From assembly GCA_012799605.1 (NCBI GenBank), contig JAAZKX010000022.1, forward strand, positions 1 to 51,797: 51,797 bases of DNA, in the 5' to 3' direction. A model generated the notes under the pieces. It did no database searches. It saw only the letters and a list, made by a program, of their open reading frames with translations, and had not been told where the DNA came from. The position numbers and the translations under genes are program-made. This document shows positions 34,757-41,776 of the stretch, piece by piece. Source of the stretch: Bacillota bacterium (lineage in GTDB: Bacteria > Bacillota > DTU030 > DUMP01). How positions within the stretch are numbered: position 1 is the stretch's first letter; each line of letters begins with the position of its first letter.

Positions 34757-36110
34757 TATACGGAAAGTGGCGCGGTTTTTTGTCGCTGGCTTTGTCGTTA
34801 TTATCTTAATCTTAACCAACCTTACCGTGATCAAACGGGAAAGGCTGATGGCTTCACCATATAACAAACATCGCCTTTCTGGCTGGGATACCCAAAGCCA
34901 CCGGGGAGGAATTTATGATTACCGTGGCGAAGTTTTAGCGGTCACCGATAATAAAAGCAGGCGGCGTCATTATCCCCGTGGTAAAACAATGGCCCCAGTA
35001 CTTGGCTATTTGGACCCAAATATCGGTGCGGCGGGCTTGGAGGCCCGCTATAGTGCGGAACTTGGCGGGTGGCCCTCATTTTGGGCAGCATTAGGGTTCG
35101 GCTTACCGCTGACACCGGTGGGCGAAGATTTGATTCTTACTGTCAATGCTAACTTGCAGCAGCTGGCTATGGATTGTTTGGCGGGTTATCACGGGGCGGC
35201 GGTAGTGCTGGATCCTCGCACGGGGGCAGTATTGGCATTGGCCAGCCAACCTTCGTTTGATCCCGAGCATATTGCCCAGGAATGGGGGAATGTTTATCAA
35301 GATGCAGCTTCCCCCCTGTTAAACCGGGCAGTGCAAGGATTATATCCGCCGGGCTCAATCCTAAAACTGCTGACAATGGCTTCAGCCTTGTCTCAAAAGC
35401 CCGATTTGGCTACAAGGCTGTATAATTGTTCTGGGACAGCATACGGCATACGTTGTTCCGAACCTCATGGTGAACTTGATTTAGTTACGGCTTTAGCAGT
35501 TTCTTGCAACACGGTATTTGCAGAGCTCGGGGTAGAATTAGGCAATGGCATTTTGGCCCAACAGGCTAAACGGATCTGGTTTAACCGCAGCATACCTTTT
35601 GAACTCCCACTAGCGGTAAGTTTATTCTCTTCCGGTCAGGCTGACGATAATGAAACTGCCCAACGTGCTATTGGCCAGGGACAGATAGTGGTTACACCTA
35701 TGCAAATGGCTTTGCTCACTGCAGCTATTGCCGGGGAAGGGGTCATTTGGCAGCCTTATTTGGTCCAGGAGCGGCATTTGGCCGGGAGGGTTTTCGTCCA
35801 GACCAAACCTAGAAAACTGGCCAGTTTTATTTCACCAGCCGTGGCAACCGCCCTGACTGAGGCCATGATTGAGGTAAGCGAACGCGGAACCGGAACTGGA
35901 ATGTTTTTGCCCGGAGTTAAAGTAGCCGGCAAGACCGGCACAGCCGAAAACCCCCACGGAGCCCCTCATGCTTGGTATGTAGGTTTTGCTCCGGCCGATA
36001 ACCCCCGGGTTGTAGTGACTGTATTGGTGGAAAACGCAGGTAGCGGTGCAGCAGCGGCGTTACCTTTAGCGAGGCAATTGTTAGGACTGGCATTAGAAGA
36101 GGTGAGCTAA
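34746..36110 (+). CDS. Class B penicillin-binding protein (PbpA-like transpeptidase)
   Basis: A 454-aa membrane-anchored transpeptidase that cross-links peptidoglycan. One N-terminal helix (about residues 10-27) is followed by a short pedestal (HRGGIYDYRGEVLA) and the transpeptidase domain. The catalytic motifs are Ser204-x-x-Lys207 (SILK), Ser253-Cys-Asn255 (SCN) and Lys396-Thr-Gly398 (KTG). It is short, with a reduced dimerisation domain, like mycobacterial PbpA. ATG 34746 has GAGGGAAG five bases upstream and overlaps the SEDS stop by 11 bases. Confidence 0.92.
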   Translation: MRANIRKVARFFVAGFVVIILILTNLTVIKRERLMASPYNKHRLSGWDTQSHRGGIYDYRGEVLAVTDNKSRRRHYPRGKTMAPVLGYLDPNIGAAGLEARYSAELGGWPSFWAALGFGLPLTPVGEDLILTVNANLQQLAMDCLAGYHGAAVVLDPRTGAVLALASQPSFDPEHIAQEWGNVYQDAASPLLNRAVQGLYPPGSILKLLTMASALSQKPDLATRLYNCSGTAYGIRCSEPHGELDLVTALAVSCNTVFAELGVELGNGILAQQAKRIWFNRSIPFELPLAVSLFSSGQADDNETAQRAIGQGQIVVTPMQMALLTAAIAGEGVIWQPYLVQERHLAGRVFVQTKPRKLASFISPAVATALTEAMIEVSERGTGTGMFLPGVKVAGKTGTAENPHGAPHAWYVGFAPADNPRVVVTVLVENAGSGAAAALPLARQLLGLALEEVS

Positions 36111-37964
36111 GTGTCCCGGATATTGGCTGGTAGGTACCAACTAGCGGAAAAGATCGGCGAAGGCGGCATGGCTGTAGTTTATAAAGCCCGCTGTGCTATT
36201 TTGGATCGCTGGGTGGCGGTTAAAATCTTGCGCGATCAGTATGCTACCAACTTGGAGTTTGTCAAACGTTTCCAGCATGAAGCCAAGGCAGCCGCGCGGT
36301 TGACTCACCCTAATATTGTGTCTATTTATGATGTCGGTGAAGACCAGGGATGCCATTTTATTGTCATGGAATATGTCGAAGGTGAGACCTTAAAAGAATG
36401 TATATCCAACCAGGGGGCACTTGCGCCGCAAAGAGTAGCACAGATAGGCCAACAGGTGGCTGCGGCGTTGGCACATGCTCATTGCCGTGGAATTATCCAC
36501 CGCGACATTAAGCCCCATAATTTATTAATCAGCCCGGGGGGGCAAGTTAAAGTTACCGACTTCGGTATCGCCCGGGCTGCAGCAGCCTCCAGCCTTACCG
36601 AAACCGGGGTAGTGCTGGGATCAGTACACTACTTTTCGCCAGAACAGGCGCAAGGAGGCACCGTTGACGCCCGGTCTGATATTTACGCCCTGGGTGTAGT
36701 CTTATATGAACTTTTGACCGGCAGACCGCCGTTTACGGGAGACTCGCCTATAGCCATTGCCCTGAGCCACTTGGAGTCAGAGCCGGCGGCAATAACTGGG
36801 CATTTCCCCCAGGTACCGGCCGCCCTGGAACAAGTGGTTATGAAGGCTGTAGCCAAAGACCCAGAACAGCGTTATCAAACAGCCGGGGAACTGAATCTGG
36901 CGTTAGCCCAATTTAGCGGCCGATCTGGGGAGGATGTGGAGGCTACCCGGGCACTAACGACAATCCCTGGGCGCCGGCCGGGCAATACACCTAGCCGGCT
37001 GCGGTTTAACCGGCGGTCTACAGTTTGGCTAGTGGCTACCGTGTTACTGTTGGGCATTTTTACCGGTACACTATTGTGGTTCAGGCACTATTTTTTGGTC
37101 CCGGTAGTAGAAGTGCCTTCTGTAGTGGGGATGGCGGCGGAAGACGCCCGCTTAATATTAGAAGAAAAAGGCCTTGGCTATTATGTGTTACGGGAAGTGT
37201 ATAGTGAAGAGGAAGCGGGCACCGTGTTAGAACAAGATCCAAAACCAACCTCGATCAGAAAAAGTGGTGTCGGTGAACAGGTTGGAGTAGTTTTGAGCAA
37301 GGGACGGGAATTGGTTCAAGTGCCAGATATCCGAGGACAAACCCAGGCTAGGGCCGAAACAATACTATCCCAGCACAACCTGGCCCAGGGCACAGTACGG
37401 CACGAATATGATCCGGTTACACCGGTGGACTTGGTCTTGGGTCAGGATCCAGCACCGAAAATTCAAGTGCCGGCAGGATCGAAAGTATCTATAGTGTTAT
37501 CATTAGGGCCGCCGCCGCAGCCGGTGATGGTACCGGATTTGGCCGGGAAAGATTTGGCAGTGGCGCAGAGCGAATTGGCTGCGGCAGGGCTAGAACTGGG
37601 TGAGGTTGGCGAGGAACCGAACAATATTTACAGCCTAGGGAAAGTGGTGCGCTCTGAGCCGCCGCTTGGAACTACGGTTCAGGAGGGAGATACCATCAAT
37701 TTGATTGTTAGCCAGGGTCCGCAGGTTGATTCGGAACTTGTAACCTTTGTTGTGAATATGATTGTTCCGGAAGGGCCAGATTACCAGCAGGTGGAAATTT
37801 GGGTGGTCGATGGTGAAGCTGAGCGGCTTGCTTGGAAGGATCGACTGGCGCCCGGCGACAATATAAACCATTCTTTGAGGACTAAACCCCAAAACAAAAT
37901 AAGAATCAATCTAGATGGACGCCTGTGGAAGGAGTTCCCAGCCAGTGCCGGCAGTGGAGCCTAG
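36111..37964 (+). CDS. prkC: PASTA domain Ser/Thr protein kinase (PrkC/PknB)
   Basis: A 617-aa transmembrane kinase sensing peptidoglycan fragments or lipid II and phosphorylating division and wall proteins. The kinase domain spans about 10-270: GEGGMAVVYKA, Lys38 in VAVKIL, catalytic Asp132 in HRDIKPHN, DFGIARA, and HYFSPEQAQG. A juxtamembrane linker rich in Thr and Arg leads to one helix (about 303-325). Three PASTA repeats follow (about 330-395, 397-463, 466-533), then an unassigned ~80-residue end. GTG start at 36111 follows the PBP stop directly. Bacillus PrkC also triggers spore germination. Confidence 0.95.
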   Translation: MSRILAGRYQLAEKIGEGGMAVVYKARCAILDRWVAVKILRDQYATNLEFVKRFQHEAKAAARLTHPNIVSIYDVGEDQGCHFIVMEYVEGETLKECISNQGALAPQRVAQIGQQVAAALAHAHCRGIIHRDIKPHNLLISPGGQVKVTDFGIARAAAASSLTETGVVLGSVHYFSPEQAQGGTVDARSDIYALGVVLYELLTGRPPFTGDSPIAIALSHLESEPAAITGHFPQVPAALEQVVMKAVAKDPEQRYQTAGELNLALAQFSGRSGEDVEATRALTTIPGRRPGNTPSRLRFNRRSTVWLVATVLLLGIFTGTLLWFRHYFLVPVVEVPSVVGMAAEDARLILEEKGLGYYVLREVYSEEEAGTVLEQDPKPTSIRKSGVGEQVGVVLSKGRELVQVPDIRGQTQARAETILSQHNLAQGTVRHEYDPVTPVDLVLGQDPAPKIQVPAGSKVSIVLSLGPPPQPVMVPDLAGKDLAVAQSELAAAGLELGEVGEEPNNIYSLGKVVRSEPPLGTTVQEGDTINLIVSQGPQVDSELVTFVVNMIVPEGPDYQQVEIWVVDGEAERLAWKDRLAPGDNINHSLRTKPQNKIRINLDGRLWKEFPASAGSGA

Positions 37965-38835
37965 ACAAGGACTTGTTACCCGGGCCCTGGGCGGTTTCTT
38001 TTTTGTTGCTAGCGCCGGGAAAACCTACCGCTGTACAGCCAAAGGTGTTTTAAAGCAGCGGGCGGAAATTATCGTTGGCGACCGGGTGACTTTCATTGAA
38101 ACAGAACCTATGCGAGGGGTTATCGATGATGTGCTGCCACGTCGGACCCGGCTGTTACGTCCTCCGGTGGCCAATGCGACCAAGGCTGTGGTCATATTTG
38201 CCATTAATAAGCCGCCGCCTAATTATATGTTGATAGACCGTATTTTAGTTCAGGCCGAAGCTGCCGGCCTCAACATAATTATATGTTTAAATAAGATCGA
38301 TCTAATTGAACGGGCCGGTCAGGATCAAGAACTGCTGATTCCCTACCGCTCGGCCGGGTATCGCACCTATAGCGTAAGCAGTAAAACCAGGGCTAATTTG
38401 GAGCCTCTAAGGGATGAATTTAAGGATTGTATCAGCGTGCTCGCCGGACAATCAGGGGTGGGCAAGTCCAGCCTGCTGAATGCTTTGGAACCGGGCCTAG
38501 AGTTGGCTACCGGAAAAATAAGCTCACGCACCCTGCGGGGCCGTCATACCACCCGCCGGGTCGAATTGCTATCTTTGGCCACCGGCGGCTTGGTAGCCGA
38601 TACGCCCGGTTTTAGTACGCTGAGCCTTCCGGATGTTGAGCCGGAGGAGTTGGTGTATTTGTTCCCTGAACTGGGGGCCATAGCTCCCTACTGCCGTTTT
38701 GCTGATTGTCGTCATGAGACTGAACCTCACTGTGCTATATTAGCTGCTGTGGGAGCGGGGGAAGTGGCGGCGAGCAGGTTTCAATCATATTTAAGTATGG
38801 CTGCGGAGTTGCGCGAATTAAGGAGGAAGTGGTGA
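37945..38835 (+). CDS. rsgA: Ribosome small subunit-dependent GTPase RsgA
   Basis: RsgA checks late 30S maturation. The 296-aa protein has an N-terminal OB domain and a circularly permuted GTPase: G4 NKIDL comes first, then G1 GQSGVGKSS (about 168-176), and G3 DTPGF. A C-terminal zinc site is made by YCRFADCRHETEPHC. GTG 37945 has GGAAGGAG ten bases upstream and gives the expected start QGLVTRALGGFFFV soon after; ATG 37915 lies further inside prkC. Same order (prpC-prkC-rsgA-rpe-thiN) as Bacillus. Confidence 0.95.
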   Translation: MPAVEPRQGLVTRALGGFFFVASAGKTYRCTAKGVLKQRAEIIVGDRVTFIETEPMRGVIDDVLPRRTRLLRPPVANATKAVVIFAINKPPPNYMLIDRILVQAEAAGLNIIICLNKIDLIERAGQDQELLIPYRSAGYRTYSVSSKTRANLEPLRDEFKDCISVLAGQSGVGKSSLLNALEPGLELATGKISSRTLRGRHTTRRVELLSLATGGLVADTPGFSTLSLPDVEPEELVYLFPELGAIAPYCRFADCRHETEPHCAILAAVGAGEVAASRFQSYLSMAAELRELRRKW

Positions 38836-39494
38836 TGGTAAAGATTGCGCCCTCCCTGTTGTCGGCCGATTTTTCAGCCTTGGGGTCTGAGGCAATCAAG
38901 GCTGAAGAGGCGGGAGCTGACCTGCTACATCTTGATGTTATGGACGGCCATTTTGTGCCTAATATTACCTTTGGGCCTCAGGTAGTTAAGGCTATACGAC
39001 AACAGACTGAACTACCACTGGATGTGCACCTTATGATCGCTGAGCCCGATCGTTATCTGGAAGATTTCGCTGCTGCCGGAGCTGATATCATTTCTGTTCA
39101 CGTCGAAGCTTGCTTGCATCTTCACCGTACAATTTCCCAGATACGCGAGCTGGGTAAAAGCCCGGCCGTAGCTTTGAACCCGGCAACCTCGGTTCACACC
39201 CTGTTTCCGATCCTAGGCTTAATCGATATGGTGCTGCTTATGACCGTAAACCCTGGTTTTGGCGGCCAAAAGTTTATTGTGGAAGTTGTGCCCAAAATAA
39301 AGCAGGTAGCCAAAGAGATAAGACAACGTGGCCTGAATGTAGCAGTGCAGGTGGATGGTGGTATTGATCCGGAAACTGCGGCTATAGCAGTATCAGCCGG
39401 GGCTAATGTGCTGGTAGCCGGGTCAGCGATTTTCGGCTCCCCAAATATCAAAACTGCCATAACGGCTATCAGGCAAGCAGGGACGGTGCTTTAA
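38835..39494 (+). CDS. rpe: Ribulose-phosphate 3-epimerase
   Basis: Rpe interconverts ribulose 5-phosphate and xylulose 5-phosphate in the pentose phosphate pathway. The 219-aa TIM barrel has IAPSLLSADFSALG, the metal ligands in HLDVMDGHFVPNITFG, LDVHLMI, MTVNPGFGGQKF and VDGGIDPETA. ATG 38835 has AGGAGGA seven bases before it and overlaps the rsgA stop by one base; GTG codons at 38829/38832 are too close to the SD. Confidence 0.96.
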   Translation: MVKIAPSLLSADFSALGSEAIKAEEAGADLLHLDVMDGHFVPNITFGPQVVKAIRQQTELPLDVHLMIAEPDRYLEDFAAAGADIISVHVEACLHLHRTISQIRELGKSPAVALNPATSVHTLFPILGLIDMVLLMTVNPGFGGQKFIVEVVPKIKQVAKEIRQRGLNVAVQVDGGIDPETAAIAVSAGANVLVAGSAIFGSPNIKTAITAIRQAGTVL

Positions 39495-39495
39495 C

Positions 39496-40131
39496 ATGGA
39501 AGCGGTCATAGTAGCTGCGGGCGAGCTGGACACCAGCTTCCAGACTTATTTAAATGCAGCTAAACTTATAATCGCCGCCGATGGAGGCGGCGATTATCTG
39601 CTAAAATTAGGTATTGTTCCTAAGGTAGTAATAGGTGACTTCGATTCTATCAGCCCTGAAGCAGTGGCCAAGTTTAAAACAAGCGGCAGCAAGCTAATAC
39701 AGGTTGAGCGAGAAAAAGATGAAACTGATACCGAACTTGCAGTCCAATATGCCCTTCGGTGTGGCGTTCGCGATATTGTTATATTAGGTGCGCTGGGGGG
39801 GCGGCTCGATCACACCTTGGCTAATCTAATTTTGCTGGCCCGACTGGCAAAAGATGGGATAAGGGCCAGAGCCGCTACCCCGTCCTTAACCGTTCATGCA
39901 GTAACCGGCCAGCTGGTAATCAGTGGTAATGCGGGAGAACTGGTGTCTGTTTTCCCTTTCCAAGGACCAGCTAAAGGGGTGACAGAAACAGGGTTTAAGT
40001 ATTCGTTAAAAGATGCTGACTTGGACCCATTTGCTGTGGTTGGTATCAGTAATGAGCTAGCTGGGCCGCAAGGGGTTATTCAGGTAAAGAAGGGTGTACT
40101 TTTGGTTTTTCATTACCATAGTTGTAGGTAG
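39496..40131 (+). CDS. thiN: Thiamine diphosphokinase
   Basis: ThiN makes thiamine diphosphate from thiamine and ATP. The 211-aa protein has ADGGGDYLLKLGIVPKVVIG, GDFDSISPEA, EREKDETDTELAVQYAL and LGALGGRLDHTLANL, the conserved TPK catalytic blocks. The ATG follows the rpe stop by one base. It is the last gene of the long plus-strand train and is followed by terminators. Confidence 0.94.
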   Translation: MEAVIVAAGELDTSFQTYLNAAKLIIAADGGGDYLLKLGIVPKVVIGDFDSISPEAVAKFKTSGSKLIQVEREKDETDTELAVQYALRCGVRDIVILGALGGRLDHTLANLILLARLAKDGIRARAATPSLTVHAVTGQLVISGNAGELVSVFPFQGPAKGVTETGFKYSLKDADLDPFAVVGISNELAGPQGVIQVKKGVLLVFHYHSCR

Positions 40132-40256
40132 CGATAAATTTTATTAATGGGTCGAGGCCACTTGTTTCAAAGTGCCGTAGTCAAATTACAGATAATATAC
40201 CGGCTCTAGCATAAAGTTTGAGCCCAAACAAATCGATATTCGGACCATAAGGGCGA

Positions 40257-40296
40257 AGACGGCCGCTAGTTGTTGCTAGTGGCTGTCTTAATTTTT
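40257..40296 (+). terminator. Terminator at the end of the gmk-thiN gene train
   Basis: A 13-bp stem pairs AGACGGCCGCTAG (40257-40269) with CTAGTGGCTGTCT (40276-40288), counting two G-T pairs, loop TTGTTG, followed by TAATTTTT. The 40132-40256 stretch before it holds two small stem candidates (GGCCACTT/AAGTGCC near 40156-40177; GGCTC/GAGCC at 40202-40224) and no gene I can support. Confidence 0.85.
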
Positions 40297-40297
40297 A

Positions 40298-40323
40298 GGG
40301 GATGCGGTACAACCCCCTTTTTT
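40298..40323 (+). terminator. Possible second, tandem terminator
   Basis: GGGG (40298-40301) can pair with CCCC (40313-40317) and is followed by six T. The stem is short and the loop long, so it may only back up the stronger terminator just before it. Confidence 0.4.
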
Positions 40324-40404
40324 GATTAGGGTCAAAACCAGGTCGGGAAGAATATAATAAAGCAAAGTTAAATCAGGTACAGGGATAGAGGGGGTGTGCC
40401 AGGG

Positions 40405-40566
40405 ATGAGGCGCCGGGCGCGATTTTGGCGGAGAAATTTTGGGGGAATTATTGCTGTCGGTGGGGCCATCATCTTTGCCCTAGCTATCCCGCCATGGGCT
40501 TGGGGAATGTTATTGGGGCTTATGCTGATTGTTGTAGGTAGTTATTTATATGGTCGTTCCATTTGA
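40405..40566 (+). CDS. Small conserved-type membrane protein (53 aa) upstream of spoVM
   Basis: An ATG at 40405 behind GAGGGGGTG opens 53 codons. The N terminus is strongly basic (RRRARFWRRNFGG) and two hydrophobic stretches follow (IIAVGGAIIFALAI and MLLGLMLIVVGSYLYG) around PPWAWG. It is a two-helix or hairpin membrane protein. I do not recognise a named family. A TATAAT lies at 40353-40358 with no clear -35. Placement directly before spoVM suggests a role in or near spore envelope formation, by context only. Confidence 0.65.
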   Translation: MRRRARFWRRNFGGIIAVGGAIIFALAIPPWAWGMLLGLMLIVVGSYLYGRSI

Positions 40567-40612
40567 TTCCGTTGGTCTGGGGACAAAAACTATAGCAATA
40601 GGGGGAAAAGAT

Positions 40613-40696
40613 GTGCGTATTCATGTAGTCAAGTTGCCCAGGATTATCAGCAACATCCTTATCGGATTGCTGCGGACTTTTCGCCGCAGTGAATAG
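40613..40696 (+). CDS. spoVM: Stage V sporulation protein M (SpoVM), 27 aa
   Basis: SpoVM is a tiny amphipathic peptide that marks the convex forespore membrane and recruits SpoIVA for coat and cortex assembly. The frame from GTG 40613 encodes 27 residues: an N terminus with the hallmark KLPR (VVKLPRIISN) and a basic end (LLRTFRRSE), aligning without gaps to B. subtilis SpoVM (IKLPKFLGG, LGSFRKD). AGGGGG lies about eight bases upstream. In Bacillus spoVM also sits between thiN and rpmB, exactly as here. Too short for ordinary ORF calling. Confidence 0.88.
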   Translation: MRIHVVKLPRIISNILIGLLRTFRRSE

Positions 40697-40743
40697 TAAA
40701 ACAAGCCTTTAGGGGGTGAGGCCGAGGAAGGGAGAGAAGAAAG

Positions 40744-40914
40744 GTGGGCGAGAGAGTTCTCTGTCAAACATCTGGGTTTCGTCTGGTTGATTCACAATAC
40801 CGGCGCCTAGTTCTGTACGAAGTCTTGCTGGCCGAGATAAATCAGCTGCTTAGCAAAATAGAAAGCGATGACGTCCAGCAAGTATACTACCGTCTTAAAG
40901 TTACCGGGAAATAA
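40744..40914 (+). CDS. Small hypothetical protein (56 aa) downstream of spoVM
   Basis: A GTG at 40744 preceded by AAGGGAGAG opens 56 codons ending inside a terminator loop. The product is soluble, with a predicted helix (LVLYEVLLAEINQLLSKIE) and a basic, tyrosine-containing end (VYYRLKVTGK). I do not recognise it. The good SD, and a terminator placed exactly at its stop, argue that it is a real last gene of the spoVM unit. Confidence 0.5.
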   Translation: MGERVLCQTSGFRLVDSQYRRLVLYEVLLAEINQLLSKIESDDVQQVYYRLKVTGK

Positions 40915-40927
40915 CGGTAACTTTTTT
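40899..40927 (+). terminator. Terminator of the spoVM micro-gene unit
   Basis: AGTTACCG (40899-40906) pairs perfectly with CGGTAACT (40915-40922), followed by T residues. The loop contains the stop codon of the 56-codon gene. Confidence 0.85.
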
Positions 40928-40949
40928 ATTGGCCCGATCGGTTAAGGTC

Positions 40950-40978
40950 AAAAAAAAAAGCGCATCTGTAGCGCTTTT
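40950..40978 (-). terminator. Terminator of rpmB
   Basis: On the minus strand AAAAGCGC pairs with GCGCTTTT (plus-strand arms 40956-40963 and 40971-40978) and is followed by a run of T (complement of the A run at 40950-40959). It begins at the rpmB stop codon. Confidence 0.88.
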
Positions 40979-41169
40979 CACAGGGCACGTTCGACTTTGC
41001 CGGAACGAAGGCATCTGGTGCATACATAGACCCGCCGGGGGCTTTTTCCGTCGACTAGTATCCGCACCCGCTGCAAATTAGGTTTCCAGGCCCGTTTTGT
41101 TCGAATATGGGAATGGCTTACTTTCATTCCGGTCTGCCGTTTTTTGCCGCATATGGCACAAGCTTTCAT
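40978..41169 (-). CDS. rpmB: 50S ribosomal protein L28
   Basis: L28, 63 aa, begins [20 protein letters not shown] and carries KRAWKPNLQ and [13 protein letters not shown]. The two CxxC pairs form the zinc-ribbon (C+) version of L28. GGAGGT lies eight bases before the ATG on the minus strand. It is transcribed alone, opposite to its neighbours, as in Bacillus. Confidence 0.97.
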   Translation of the reverse strand: MKACAICGKKRQTGMKVSHSHIRTKRAWKPNLQRVRILVDGKSPRRVYVCTRCLRSGKVERAL

Positions 41170-41208
41170 AATCTATACCTCCAGAAAACATGCTACCGAG
41201 CCTCTTGA

Positions 41209-41237
41209 ATTCTAGCATACCTAGCTTATTCACGCAA
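41209..41237 (-). promoter_or_regulatory. Sigma-A promoter of rpmB
   Basis: On the minus strand: TTGCGT (complement of 41232-41237), 17 bp, TAGAAT (complement of 41209-41214), 40 bases before the rpmB start. Confidence 0.7.
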
Positions 41238-41327
41238 GAAGATTTCGGGGCACTTTTGGTTACCGCTGCAGTAGTTTAATATTTAAACCCAAATACAAAG
41301 GTTTATCCCAGCTGTAGCCTGAAACGC

Positions 41328-41356
41328 TTGTGACCTATAGCCAGAACAGATATACT
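41328..41356 (+). promoter_or_regulatory. Sigma-A promoter of asp23-fakA
   Basis: TTGTGA (41328-41333), 17 bp, TATACT (41351-41356). Transcription should begin near 41363, which places the ATG at 41361 at or before +1 and supports the later GTG start of the asp23 gene. Confidence 0.75.
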
Positions 41357-41399
41357 AATAATGTGGAAAAATAGAACTGGCAGCAAAGGGGGCATATTT

Positions 41400-41771
41400 G
41401 TGCTTAGTGAAAGCCGCACTGAATTGGGCACAATTGCTATTGGCCATGAAGTAGTTGCAACGCTGGCCGGTGCAGCTGCCATGGAAGGCTATGGCTTAGT
41501 TGGCATGGCTTCGCGGCGAATTACCGATGGCTTTGTCGAACTTTTGGGACGTGAAAACTGGGGCCGAGGAGTAGAAGTCAAACTGGATAAAGATAAAGCA
41601 TACATTACCCTCCATATTATTGTCAGCTATGGGGTTCGTATTTCTGAGGTGGCAAGAAACGTAATGGAAAGGGTAAAGTATGCCGTAGAGGAGATTACCG
41701 GCTTGAAGGTGGCCCGAGTTAATGTTTATGTCCAGGGAGTACAAACAGATATGACCCGTTCGGGGGTGTAG
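41400..41771 (+). CDS. yloU: Asp23/Gls24 family envelope stress protein (YloU)
   Basis: A 123-aa Asp23/Gls24-family protein, a family of small membrane-associated stress proteins. Conserved parts are LGTIAIGHEVVATLAGAAA, GLVGMASR and KYAVEEITGLKVARVNVYVQ. I begin at GTG 41400, with AAAGGGGG seven bases upstream; an upstream ATG at 41361 adds 13 residues but coincides with the predicted transcription start. Standard Gram-positive neighbour of fakA/yloV. Confidence 0.92.
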   Translation: MLSESRTELGTIAIGHEVVATLAGAAAMEGYGLVGMASRRITDGFVELLGRENWGRGVEVKLDKDKAYITLHIIVSYGVRISEVARNVMERVKYAVEEITGLKVARVNVYVQGVQTDMTRSGV

Positions 41772-41776
41772 AAGCA

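Noticed and set aside
40132-40612. Sigma-E promoter for spoVM
   Set aside because: CATAAAGT at about 40210 resembles a sigma-E -10, but the nearest -35-like TAATATA is only 10 bp upstream. No properly spaced pair was found.
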